From positions 58,192 through 122,191 of the forward strand of contig JAEXEN010000019.1 of the NCBI GenBank assembly GCA_023400985.1: a DNA stretch of 64,000 nucleotides, given 5' to 3'. Positions 8,055 to 16,550 of the stretch are shown piece after piece. The notes under the pieces are model-generated. The model worked only from the letters and a program-made list of their open reading frames with translations. It did no database searches and was not told the origin of the DNA. The number at the start of each line of letters is the position of its first letter. Within the stretch, counting starts at the first letter, position 1. Source of the DNA: Bacillota bacterium (GTDB lineage: Bacteria > Bacillota > Clostridia > Christensenellales > CAG-138). A program made the translations under genes and the position numbers.

Positions 8055-9173
8055 TCATGCCTCCTGTTCCTTGACGCCGTCGGCCGCTACGGGAAGCTTG
8101 CGAAATTTGGCAACGATAAAGGCCAGGAGCGGGATTAAAATTTCGAAAATCGTCCACGCAAACGGCACGATCTCCCTTCCGGAAGCGGCGTGTTCCACAG
8201 AATTCGAATATAACGTAGGCATATATGCTAAGATCAATGCCCCCGTAACCAAAGCGAGGCGCTTATATTGCGTCGTGCGGAAAAGCTGCGCTATCGCGAT
8301 CGTCGAAATATAATATAGGAATGTGATCTTAAAAAACAGCAGCATAATGAGCGCAACCGCAAATATGATCTCGACCCGGCTCAGCGCTTGCCCTAAAAAA
8401 ACGAGGCGCATCGACATCAAGCCGGGCAAGGCGAACAGAGACATCGTGTTGCCTAAAACGGCAATGTCGCGCAGCAATACGACAAGTAAAGTGAGCATGC
8501 CCATACCAACACCCCAAAACCAGCATTTTGTGGCGTCGCGGCGCGACAGATTCACGTTTGGGGTGATCATCAAAAAAACCACGAGTTCGCCGAAAGGTAT
8601 CGTAGCGATGATATGCGCTCCCTGCACATATTTGATGGGAGGCAGGTCGAATATAGGCAGGAAATTCTGAAAGTCATACTGCCCGAGCAGCAATATGATG
8701 GAAACGGCTACGATAGAAAACTCGACGATCGTAAATACGGAGCTGTATCGCGCCACCACTTTCAGACCATGCCGTACCGCTAAAACCGCAACCAGGATAC
8801 ACATAACGGCCAGTATGATATGAGGTGTATCCTTCAGAACCGTAACCTTCGTAAAATCCCCCAAATCCTCCAAGTTCAGCGCGGCCAGCGTAATAAAAAA
8901 CCATACGTAAGCTATCCCGAGGATCTTGCCGGGTACCGGCCCGAAAACATCCTCCAGAACCTGCATATAATTTTTGCCGGGAAACATGACCATGAGCGTT
9001 CTATAGAGATATATGAGCGGCATGCAGAGCACGATGCCGATCAGTACCGCCAGCCACGAGTCTTGCTTTGTAACGCCTGAAACAAAGGCGGTCAGCAGCG
9101 CGGAGGATTGGAGAAAGCAGGCGATCGAGAACATAAAGCGGTTCTTTGAAATCTGAGACGGGTCGATCTTCAT
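8055..9173 (-). CDS. GerAB-type spore germination permease
   Basis: A 372-residue integral membrane protein with about ten helices, of the GerAB/spore germination permease family (amino acid-polyamine-organocation fold). It forms part of the germinant receptor in the spore inner membrane. The N-terminus KIDPSQISKNRFMFSIACF, then GVTKQDSWLAVLIGIVLCMPLIY and GKILGIAYVWFFITLAALNLEDLGDFTKVTVL, match the family. Its start overlaps the GerC stop by 4 bp. The germinant cannot be inferred. Confidence 0.9.
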   Translation of the reverse strand: MKIDPSQISKNRFMFSIACFLQSSALLTAFVSGVTKQDSWLAVLIGIVLCMPLIYLYRTLMVMFPGKNYMQVLEDVFGPVPGKILGIAYVWFFITLAALNLEDLGDFTKVTVLKDTPHIILAVMCILVAVLAVRHGLKVVARYSSVFTIVEFSIVAVSIILLLGQYDFQNFLPIFDLPPIKYVQGAHIIATIPFGELVVFLMITPNVNLSRRDATKCWFWGVGMGMLTLLVVLLRDIAVLGNTMSLFALPGLMSMRLVFLGQALSRVEIIFAVALIMLLFFKITFLYYISTIAIAQLFRTTQYKRLALVTGALILAYMPTLYSNSVEHAASGREIVPFAWTIFEILIPLLAFIVAKFRKLPVAADGVKEQEA

Positions 9174-10357
9174 GGCTCACTTCTCTCCATTTCCAGCGAC
9201 TGTATGATTTGCCCGGTGCCGGGAAGCTGCACTTTTGCTTCAACACGGAGGTCGATGCCCGAGAAAAGCGCATCCCAATTCCCCTTTATATCCTTCCATT
9301 CCTTCGGATATTTTTTATAAACCGAAGTGCCGAACCCGAAGATGTCGGCGTTCAATTTACGGGCGGCGGCAAAGCTGTTTATTATTTTGTTTTCTATTTC
9401 TTTCTGCGCCAGATCGACAAGATGGGGCATAAGCTCCCTCGGCTTAAACTTGGAAAATCCGTATAACTCGCTGACGGCAAGGACCGCTTCCACATAGAGC
9501 GTTACCTGTACGACGCCGTCCTGCCTTAAAATTACCTCTCTCCTACTGTCCAGCTGAGTGATATGCAATAAGGCCGCGTTTGTGCCTTCGTTGACCTGAA
9601 AATCGTTTTTTTTCACATCCCCCAAAGACCATATATAGCCCAGCGCCTCCTCGTTGCTCAAGCGACCAACCATTTTGTCGCCCTTGAACACCGCCATGCC
9701 CGTCATCTTGATCTCCTGCTTATCCTCTACGGAAACCAATTTAAGAAGCGGCAACACGGGCGAGGTGGTTTCCTCCAAAAGCTTACTTACAAAATCGATC
9801 AGGCGTACCCGGTATTTAACGGAAGTGTGTGCCAGATCCTGAAACATATCGCCTAAAAATATGCCGGAGGTCGGGTCTGACGGCATTTCCACCGTAAGCA
9901 TATCCTCGGCGCGCCCGTCCACCACCGCCAGGGGTACCTCCAAGCGCGCGTCCTGGTCGCGCAAAAGCACATCCATCCGTTCTATGATCCCCTGCTGCGC
10001 CACATCCACGCTGTACAGCCGTATCTGATTATGGCTTAACAGCAGCCTGTGGCTGCTGTTTTGGTTGATTTGCGCTAAGCCCCCCAAAATGGTTCTGTTT
10101 ACTGCATGCAGCAATAGAACGGAATTTTGCCCGGAACCCTGTCTGCCGGAACTAGAGCTGGAGCCTTCCTGTTTGATCGAACTGACCTGCATCGTAATAT
10201 TTACCTGTTCGGTGTCGTCCGGTACCGTATCCAGCGCTATGCCCGTGACGATGAACAACTGGTCGATCTCATTGTTGTCCCAGCAGCCTGCCGAAAGCGC
10301 GGGAACCATGAGAATGCTTAAAATGAGGGCGGCAAAGCGTATGCGGCGTACGGTCAT
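9170..10357 (-). CDS. GerC-type spore germination lipoprotein (Ger(x)C family)
   Basis: A 395-residue lipoprotein. After a basic start (MTVRRIRF) and a hydrophobic stretch, the lipobox ALSAGC gives the lipidated cysteine, followed by WDNNEIDQLFIVTGIALD, the characteristic Ger(x)C N-terminus. The chain holds the three-domain GerC region, ending near a predicted interaction tail. It is the third subunit of the GerA-type germinant receptor, anchored on the outer face of the spore inner membrane. I start it at 10357, with GGGAGA upstream, rather than 10477. It overlaps both neighbours by 4 bp. Confidence 0.92.
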   Translation of the reverse strand: MTVRRIRFAALILSILMVPALSAGCWDNNEIDQLFIVTGIALDTVPDDTEQVNITMQVSSIKQEGSSSSSGRQGSGQNSVLLLHAVNRTILGGLAQINQNSSHRLLLSHNQIRLYSVDVAQQGIIERMDVLLRDQDARLEVPLAVVDGRAEDMLTVEMPSDPTSGIFLGDMFQDLAHTSVKYRVRLIDFVSKLLEETTSPVLPLLKLVSVEDKQEIKMTGMAVFKGDKMVGRLSNEEALGYIWSLGDVKKNDFQVNEGTNAALLHITQLDSRREVILRQDGVVQVTLYVEAVLAVSELYGFSKFKPRELMPHLVDLAQKEIENKIINSFAAARKLNADIFGFGTSVYKKYPKEWKDIKGNWDALFSGIDLRVEAKVQLPGTGQIIQSLEMERSEP

Positions 10358-11976
10358 GGTTTTCTCCCTTCGGGGATATCGTCGTCGGGTGCGAACGGAC
10401 GCAGGGGTGGTATGAAGAAGTGAGCGCGGGTGGTATCGCCGCGCGCAATGCCTTTCGGCCTCTTGGTCATAGCCCAAAGCGGCGCGCGTATCAGGGTATC
10501 CTTCGCATCGGCAGCTCTGTCGAAATTATCGAAATAGGGAACGCCGAAGGATTCCAGCGACGCCAGATGAGCCAGCACCGCCAAGGCTCCCATTGCCAAC
10601 CCATAAAACCCCGCGAATGCGGTCGGTATCATCATCACGATGCGCAGTATGGAAATGGAGTCATTCTGCGTGGGCACCAAAAAGCTGGCGACCGCCGTGA
10701 GCGCAACGGTGATCACGATCGGCGCGCCGACAAGGCCCGCGTTTACCGCCGCATCGCCCATGATCAACGCACCCACGATGCTGATGGCCTGACCGATCGG
10801 CTGCGGCAGACGGATGCCCGCCTCGCGCAATATTTCAAAAGCAAAGATCATGATCAACGCCTCCACAAAAACCGGGAAAGGCGTTCCTTCCCGCGCTTTC
10901 GCGATGGTAAACAAAAGCGTTGTGGGGATCAGCTCATGATGAAAGGAATTGAGCGCAATGAAAACAGCGGGCGCGAACACGGCAATGAGGTATGCAAGGA
11001 AACGAAGGAGCCGAACCAGACTTGCATACAGCGGCCGGGCATAGTAGTCTTCGGCGCTTTGAAAACTTTCGATAAACAGCATCGGTACGGTCAGCACGAG
11101 AGGTGTGCCGTCTACCACGATAGCGATCCGTCCCTCCAATATTCTGGCCGCGATCACATCGGGCTTTTCGCTGTATCCGATGGTGGCAAAGGGCGAAAAA
11201 GGGGCGTCCTCGATATACTCTTCAATGTACCCTGTCTCGAGAACCGCCTCCACATCCAAACGCTCTATGCGGCCTTTCACCGTTTCCACGATTTTGGGGT
11301 TTGCTACGCCTTCAAGATACATCAGGCACACGACGGTTTGCGTTTTGCGCCCCAAAATCATTTGCTCCGCATGCAAGTGCGCGTCGTGTATTTTTCGCCG
11401 GATCAGCGACGTGTTGGTCCTTAAATTTTCCGTAAACCCTTCGCGCGGTCCCCGGACCACCGTTTCGGTTTGCGGTGTGGTAACGGATCGTTTTTCAAAG
11501 CCTTTGGTGCTTATGCTAAGACCGTTCGGACAGCCGTCGATGAAAAGCGCCGTATTGCCGTTTAGGCAGCCTGCCGCGAGTTCCGAAATAGACGGGACGG
11601 TTTTAACGTCTGCGGTCCACAATACTTCCTGCCTGACCATATCCATCAGGTCCGCATCGGAAAGCAAAGAAGCGCCGTCTGCGTGCCAAAGCGTCAGCGG
11701 ATGCAAAATCGCGTCGGACAGGGTCTGCTCGTTCACAAGGCCGTCGATATAGACCAAAGCCGCCGGTATTCCGCTGTCCGGTCCGAACCGGAACACATGT
11801 ATTTTCAGATCGCAGCTGTTCGTAAAAAGGGACTTTATACTGTCCAGATTGTTTTTCAGCGCTTTGCCCATATTTGCTTCGGGCGTATCGGTATGCCCCG
11901 AAGCGCCCGCGTCGCTTTTCGCTTTCTTGCTGCTGCTCCAAAAGCGCAGTTTTCGGGCGATGAAATCAAAAAGCAT
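10354..11976 (-). CDS. GerA-type spore germination protein (A subunit)
   Basis: A 540-residue GerA-family subunit. A large N-terminal soluble part (about residues 1-280) includes VYIDGLVNEQTLSDAILHPL and RGPREGFTENLRTNTSLIRRKI, a strong family signature. The C-terminal part has about five membrane helices, including FPVFVEALIMIFAFEILREAGIRLP and VGALIMGDAAVNAGLVGAPIVI. It is the germinant-responsive channel subunit of the receptor in the spore inner membrane. The start is taken at 11976 (MLFDFIARK), with AGAGGG upstream. It is the first gene of the ger operon, under a candidate sigma-G promoter. Confidence 0.93.
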   Translation of the reverse strand: MLFDFIARKLRFWSSSKKAKSDAGASGHTDTPEANMGKALKNNLDSIKSLFTNSCDLKIHVFRFGPDSGIPAALVYIDGLVNEQTLSDAILHPLTLWHADGASLLSDADLMDMVRQEVLWTADVKTVPSISELAAGCLNGNTALFIDGCPNGLSISTKGFEKRSVTTPQTETVVRGPREGFTENLRTNTSLIRRKIHDAHLHAEQMILGRKTQTVVCLMYLEGVANPKIVETVKGRIERLDVEAVLETGYIEEYIEDAPFSPFATIGYSEKPDVIAARILEGRIAIVVDGTPLVLTVPMLFIESFQSAEDYYARPLYASLVRLLRFLAYLIAVFAPAVFIALNSFHHELIPTTLLFTIAKAREGTPFPVFVEALIMIFAFEILREAGIRLPQPIGQAISIVGALIMGDAAVNAGLVGAPIVITVALTAVASFLVPTQNDSISILRIVMMIPTAFAGFYGLAMGALAVLAHLASLESFGVPYFDNFDRAADAKDTLIRAPLWAMTKRPKGIARGDTTRAHFFIPPLRPFAPDDDIPEGRKP

Positions 11977-12027
11977 GATAAGAATCCCTCTTCTTGCAGT
12001 TCTTGCCAATTCCCCACAGTATTTTTT

Positions 12028-12057
12028 TATACTGCGCGGGAGAGGGGGATCTTATGC
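12028..12057 (-). promoter_or_regulatory. candidate sigma-G (forespore) promoter of the ger operon
   Basis: On the minus strand GCATA (12053-12057), 18 bp and CAGTATA (12028-12034) match the sigma-G consensus GMATR ... CATWMTA at all positions but one. It lies about 50 bp upstream of the GerA start, as expected for a germination operon made in the forespore. Confidence 0.45.
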
Positions 12058-12097
12058 GGCTGACTGTATGGGTGATGATGCGGGTTGACTACGCTTT

Positions 12098-13009
12098 TTA
12101 TCGGTACAGCCCTTTGCTGAAATACCGGTCGCCCCTGTCGGGGAGGATGATAACGAAATTGCCCTTTACTCCGGAGTCCGCCAGCTTTTTTGCCGCCGCA
12201 AGGGCGGCGCCGGAGGAGGAGCCGGCAAAAATACCTTCTTTCGCCGCTAATTGCCGGGCACAGTCAAATGCCTCCGCGTCTGTAATTTTGATCACACGGT
12301 CTACAAGGGACATATCCATGGTATCGGCAATAAAGTCATTGCCGATCCCCTCGATATCGTATTCCCCGTGTTCTCCGCCGCCCATTGTGGAGCCTACGGG
12401 ATCCGCGAGGATCCCCTGTATCTTCGGATTTTGCTCTTTCAGATAACGAACGACGCCCGTATAGGTCCCGCCGCTGCCTGCGCCGGCCACGAGATAATCG
12501 ATCTTGCCGTTGAGCGCATGGTAGATTTCCGGCCCTGTCGAAGTATAATGCGCCAGAGGATTGTTTGGGTTCTTGAACTGCTCAAGCGAAACGGCTCCGG
12601 GAATGGAGGCGCGCAATTCCTCCGCTTTCCCGGCCGCGCCCAGCATCCCCTTCTCTTTGGGCGTAGTTATGATCTCCGCCTCCAGCGCCCGCATCAAAGC
12701 CTGTTTTTCCTGCGAAAATTTCTCCGGTACTACGAAGATAATGCGATATCCCTTGTTCAAAGCCGCAAACGCGATGCCGAGCCCCGTGTTTCCGGCCGTC
12801 GCCTCCACGATGGTTCCGCCGGGGCTTAACAGGCCTTTTTTCTCCGCGTCCTCGATCATGGATCTGCCGATACGGTCCTTCACGCTGCCCGCGGGATTAT
12901 AAAGCTCCAGCTTTGCAAACAGCCGGACTTCGGGTGGAAAGCCAAGATGGCCGAGCTTAACAAGGGGCGTATTGCCGATCAGTTCCTGCATGGATTCATA
13001 GCAGCGCAT
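12098..13009 (-). CDS. cysteine synthase / cystathionine beta-synthase family PLP enzyme (MccA-like by context)
   Basis: A 303-residue PLP-dependent beta-replacement enzyme. The catalytic lysine is in NPAGSVKDRIG (about residue 43), followed by EATAGNTGLGIA, the substrate loop, and GAGSGGTYTGV, the PLP-phosphate loop. On sequence alone it could be O-acetylserine sulfhydrylase (CysK) or O-acetylserine-dependent cystathionine beta-synthase (MccA). Its position as last gene of an operon that releases homocysteine, 2 bp after a gamma-lyase-type gene, favours MccA, which condenses homocysteine with O-acetylserine. The arrangement recalls the Bacillus subtilis yrrT-mtnN-mccA-mccB operon. No serine acetyltransferase is present nearby. 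Confidence 0.9.
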   Translation of the reverse strand: MRCYESMQELIGNTPLVKLGHLGFPPEVRLFAKLELYNPAGSVKDRIGRSMIEDAEKKGLLSPGGTIVEATAGNTGLGIAFAALNKGYRIIFVVPEKFSQEKQALMRALEAEIITTPKEKGMLGAAGKAEELRASIPGAVSLEQFKNPNNPLAHYTSTGPEIYHALNGKIDYLVAGAGSGGTYTGVVRYLKEQNPKIQGILADPVGSTMGGGEHGEYDIEGIGNDFIADTMDMSLVDRVIKITDAEAFDCARQLAAKEGIFAGSSSGAALAAAKKLADSGVKGNFVIILPDRGDRYFSKGLYR

Positions 13010-13011
13010 TT

Positions 13012-14169
13012 TTATTTCCCGCTTTCCGAGATTGCCTGCTCCAGGTCCTTAAGAAGATCACCGATGTTCTCGATGCCGACGGACAGACGGATAAGGCCGT
13101 CCGTAATGCCGAGTTTCTGCCGTGTCTCATAGGGGATGGAGGCGTGCGTCATGCTGGCCGGATGGCATACCAAAGATTCTACGCCGCCCAGACTTTCCGC
13201 CAATGCGACAAACCTCAGGGAAGAAAAGAAGGTTTCGATGTCATAATTTTCGTTCAGCTCAAAGGAGATCATCGCGCCGCCGTTTTTTGCCTGCGCCCGG
13301 TTTATCTGATAGCCCTGCGCGTCGGGAAATCCGGGGTAATAGACCTTTTTTACCGCCTTATGCGCCTTTAGATACTCCGCCGCCTTCACCGCGTTCTCTA
13401 CGTGCCGGTCCATGCGGACGCCGAGCGTTTTGATCCCGCGGATCAGCAAAAAGGAATCGAACGGCTGGAGCACGCCGCCCGTTGCGTTTTGAATAAAAGC
13501 GATGCGTTCCGACAACTGCTGCGAATCCGTAACGACCAGACCGGCCACAAGGTCGCTGTGCCCTCCGAGGTATTTGGTTGCGCTGTGAACGACGATGTTC
13601 GCTCCAAGCTCGATCGGGCGCTGGAGATAGGGGGTCATAAAGGTATTGTCCACAATGGATAAAATATTGTTCTTTTTTGCAAGCGCCGCAACGGATTTTA
13701 GGTCGGTGACCGTCAAAAGCGGGTTCGCCGGGCTTTCCACCAAAATCGCCTTGACCTCCGGCGTTATTTTCTTTTCCAAAGCCGCAAGGTCCGTGGTATC
13801 CTCCACGGAATAGCCGATCCCGAAGTTTTTGAACACCTTATCGAGCACCCGGTAGGTCCCGCCGTACACGTTGGAAGAGATCAGTATTTTATCCCCGGCC
13901 TTAAATAGGCTCAGGACCGCCGTGATCGCCGCCATGCCGGACGCAAACGCGAATCCGGATTTGCCGCGCTCCAGTTCGGCGATAAGAGCTTCCAACGCCG
14001 CCCTTGTGGGGTTTCCCGTGCGGGAATACTCATAGCCCCTATGATGCCCGAGACTTTCCTGTCCATAGGTGGAGGTCTGATAGATCGGTACATTGACGGC
14101 GCCCGTCTGCCTGTCGCCGTAGATGCCGCCGTGTATGAGCGCGGACTCGATTTCACGATACTTTGCCAT
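13012..14169 (-). CDS. mccB: trans-sulfuration PLP enzyme (cystathionine gamma-lyase / gamma-synthase family)
   Basis: A 385-residue Cys/Met-metabolism PLP enzyme of fold type I. Landmarks seen are VPIYQTSTYGQ, the YSRTGNPTR motif, ASGMAAITAVL, and the PLP lysine in HSATKYLGGHSD (about residue 200). The terminal SLGGVESLVCHPASMTHA and LIRLSVGIE motifs are intact. Cystathionine gamma-lyase, which releases cysteine, is the likeliest role given the neighbouring MtnN, LuxS domain and MccA-like gene; a gamma-synthase role is not excluded by sequence. ATG 14169 has AGGAGG upstream and overlaps the mtnN stop by 17 bp. Confidence 0.9.
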   Translation of the reverse strand: MAKYREIESALIHGGIYGDRQTGAVNVPIYQTSTYGQESLGHHRGYEYSRTGNPTRAALEALIAELERGKSGFAFASGMAAITAVLSLFKAGDKILISSNVYGGTYRVLDKVFKNFGIGYSVEDTTDLAALEKKITPEVKAILVESPANPLLTVTDLKSVAALAKKNNILSIVDNTFMTPYLQRPIELGANIVVHSATKYLGGHSDLVAGLVVTDSQQLSERIAFIQNATGGVLQPFDSFLLIRGIKTLGVRMDRHVENAVKAAEYLKAHKAVKKVYYPGFPDAQGYQINRAQAKNGGAMISFELNENYDIETFFSSLRFVALAESLGGVESLVCHPASMTHASIPYETRQKLGITDGLIRLSVGIENIGDLLKDLEQAISESGK

Positions 14170-14908
14170 AAATATTTCCTCCTGCTTTTTGAATGTCGCT
14201 CACCAGTTCTTCTAGGATCGTGGCCGATAGATCCGCTGCTTCCCGTTCAAACGCGTCAAAAGAGGATGCAGTCGTGCCGTCCGCCAGATCGGAGATCGCC
14301 CGCACCGCAACGAAGGGAATGCCGTTTGCGTAAGCCGTCTGCGCGATCGCCGCACCCTCCATTTCCGCCGCCACGGCGCCGAAACATTCCCTGAGTTCCC
14401 GCTTTTTCAACGGGTCCGAAACGAAGAGGTCGCCCGTTGCAATGAGCCCCTTGTGTACCCGATGGGTGGGGACCAGCTTTGCGGCGGCTTGTTCAAAGGC
14501 CGCCACCAGTTCTTTATCCGAATCGAACACGGTCGGCTTTTCCGGGTATTTCCCGGTGCAGAGATAGCCCTTTGCATAGCCGAAAGCGCTTGCGTCAAAA
14601 TCGTGCTGTATAAGCCCCGTCCCGATCACTACGTCGCCCACCGACAGCTCGGGCGCAAGAGCGCCGGCAATGCCTGTGTTGATGATGAACTCCGGCTGAA
14701 ACCGATCGGCTAAAGCTTGGGTGCAGCGGGCAGCGTTGACCTTCCCGACGCCGCACTTTACGACGGTCACGTTCTGACCCGACAGCGTTCCGCTCAGGAA
14801 TAAAAGCCCTCCCGAGCGTTCGTCCTTTTTTCCCTCCATTAGCGAGGCTAGCTTTTCTATCTCGCTGTCCATGGCGCCGATGATCCCGATAACCGTGCTA
14901 TGCTTCAT
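14153..14908 (-). CDS. mtnN: 5'-methylthioadenosine / S-adenosylhomocysteine nucleosidase
   Basis: A 251-residue nucleosidase (Pfs/MtnN) that removes adenine from SAH, giving S-ribosylhomocysteine, the substrate of LuxS, and from methylthioadenosine. Family motifs are present: IGIIGAMDSEIEKL at the start, CGVGKVNAA, NTGIAGAL, then ATGDLFVSDP, the AAEMEGAAIAQTAY segment with the catalytic glutamate pair, and RAISDLAD near the end. Its start overlaps the MetK-LuxS stop by 11 bp, so the nucleosidase is co-translated with the enzyme that uses its product. Confidence 0.95.
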   Translation of the reverse strand: MKHSTVIGIIGAMDSEIEKLASLMEGKKDERSGGLLFLSGTLSGQNVTVVKCGVGKVNAARCTQALADRFQPEFIINTGIAGALAPELSVGDVVIGTGLIQHDFDASAFGYAKGYLCTGKYPEKPTVFDSDKELVAAFEQAAAKLVPTHRVHKGLIATGDLFVSDPLKKRELRECFGAVAAEMEGAAIAQTAYANGIPFVAVRAISDLADGTTASSFDAFEREAADLSATILEELVSDIQKAGGNIYGKVS

Positions 14909-16547
14909 ACTTCATACGCTCCTTCGTCCATCCGTTTAGCACGCCGAGCATATCCAAGGCAACGTCTTTGGCCCCTTTCAGGTCGTGCTCCCCGTAATTT
15001 CCGCATTCCTGCCGTTCGGCGCCCGGGATATCGCCTTCAAAGCGCGCGACAAAGGCAAAGGCGTCTTTCACGAGGCGAAGGGCGTCCGATCGGCTGACCG
15101 TATCCCTGAGAAGAAGATAAAATCCCGTCCTGCACCCCATCGGACCCACGTAAAGCACCTTGTCGGCAAAGGCGCTGTTTCTCAAATAGGTGGCAAGCAA
15201 ATGCTCCAAGGTGTGCAAAGCGCCGTTTGCAAGGTAACTGCCCGCATTGGGTTTTTCCATGCGGATATCGTAGGTGATTGCATCGCCGTCGATCCTCGAT
15301 ACATACATCCCCTTATCAAGGACGTCGTGGTTTATGCGAAAGCTTGCGATCGTTTTCATCGCATCCGGTTCTTTGAAAAAATATTCGATCAGTTTTCCTT
15401 TGAGATCGGTCCTCTCCCATGGGACGTCCAGATCCTCTCTGCCGAAGTGACCGTAGGCGGCGGTTGCCGCGTAGATAGGCTGCCGCAGGCGAAGGGTTTG
15501 GATCATTGCGCCGGGCCTCAGATCAAGGAGCGCGGTCACCGCATTTTTCAGCGCCTCATCCGAAACGATTCCGGTTCTGAAGGTGTTGACGCTCACGGAA
15601 ACCGGCTCCGCCACGCCGATGGCGTAAGCGATCTGTATCTCGCACTTCTTCGCCAAACCCGCGGCCACGATGTTTTTTGCGGCGTATCTGGCTGCATAAG
15701 CGGCGGAACGGTCCACCTTTGTGGGGTCTTTCCCCGAAAAAGCGCCGCCGCCGTGGCGGGCGGCTCCGCCATAGGTATCCACTATGATTTTTCTGCCGGT
15801 CAGCCCGCTGTCTGCCGCGGGGCCGCCGATGACAAACCTGCCTGTGGGATTCACATAGATCTTTGTTCTCTTGGAAAGAAGGTCTTTGGGGATCACCGGT
15901 TCGACGACATGCCGGATGATATCTTTCCGGACGGTCTCCAGCGGGACACCATCATCATGCTGTGCGGAAATGACGATCGTTTCCACGCCCGCCGGATCGC
16001 CGTCCTCGTACCGGACGGATACCTGCGTTTTCCCATCCGGGCGAAGATAGGGAAGCGTTCCGTTTTCCCGCACCTCGGTCAGCCGCTTTGCCAAACGGTG
16101 CGCAAGCGATATGGGCAGCGGCATAAGCTCCGGCGTTTCCGTTGCGGCATAGCCGAACACCATGCCCTGGTCGCCGGCGCCAAGCTCTGCTTCGTCAAAA
16201 ATAGCGCGCGTTTCGAGGGCGCGGTCGACCCCTTGCGCGATGTCCGGGGACTGCCTGTCGATGCGGAGGATGATCTCCGCCGTATCGCCGTTGAATATAA
16301 GCGCATCATCGTCATAGCCGATGCTTTTGATCGTCTTTCTTACGACGGCTTCTATATCTATCTTTGCAAAAGAGGATATCTCTCCCGCCAATAGGACCGT
16401 GTTGTTTTTCACCATCGTCTCCACGGCGACGCGCGCATCCGGATCCTTTGAAAGATAGGTATCCAAAATCATATCGGAAATAAGATCGCACACTTTATCC
16501 GGATGCCCCTTCGTAACGGATTCCGACGTAAACAGAAATGTTTTCAT
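14898..16547 (-). CDS. metK-luxS: bifunctional MetK-LuxS fusion: SAM synthetase plus S-ribosylhomocysteine lyase
   Basis: One 549-residue frame contains two complete enzymes. Residues 1 to about 385 are MetK, with SESVTKGHPDKVCDLISD, GAGDQGMVFGYA and GGGAFSGKDPTKVDRSAAY. Residues about 400-549 (bases 14898-15350) are LuxS: ASFRINHDVL, the zinc and catalytic HTLEH, MGCRTG with the catalytic cysteine, ECGNY with the third zinc ligand, and the terminal HDLKGAKDVAL. All recognised catalytic residues are kept in both halves. The linker is short (about 15 residues) and there is no internal stop or frameshift. MetK makes SAM; LuxS converts S-ribosylhomocysteine to homocysteine and the AI-2 precursor DPD. 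ATG 16547 has AGGAGGG. It lies between the methyltransferase (3 bp away) and mtnN (overlapping). Confidence 0.93.
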   Translation of the reverse strand: MKTFLFTSESVTKGHPDKVCDLISDMILDTYLSKDPDARVAVETMVKNNTVLLAGEISSFAKIDIEAVVRKTIKSIGYDDDALIFNGDTAEIILRIDRQSPDIAQGVDRALETRAIFDEAELGAGDQGMVFGYAATETPELMPLPISLAHRLAKRLTEVRENGTLPYLRPDGKTQVSVRYEDGDPAGVETIVISAQHDDGVPLETVRKDIIRHVVEPVIPKDLLSKRTKIYVNPTGRFVIGGPAADSGLTGRKIIVDTYGGAARHGGGAFSGKDPTKVDRSAAYAARYAAKNIVAAGLAKKCEIQIAYAIGVAEPVSVSVNTFRTGIVSDEALKNAVTALLDLRPGAMIQTLRLRQPIYAATAAYGHFGREDLDVPWERTDLKGKLIEYFFKEPDAMKTIASFRINHDVLDKGMYVSRIDGDAITYDIRMEKPNAGSYLANGALHTLEHLLATYLRNSAFADKVLYVGPMGCRTGFYLLLRDTVSRSDALRLVKDAFAFVARFEGDIPGAERQECGNYGEHDLKGAKDVALDMLGVLNGWTKERMKYEA

Positions 16548-16550
16548 TTT

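Noticed and set aside
14985..16394. 469-codon ORF on the plus strand opposite metK-luxS
   Set aside because: It is an antisense shadow caused by high G+C third positions; no family resemblance.
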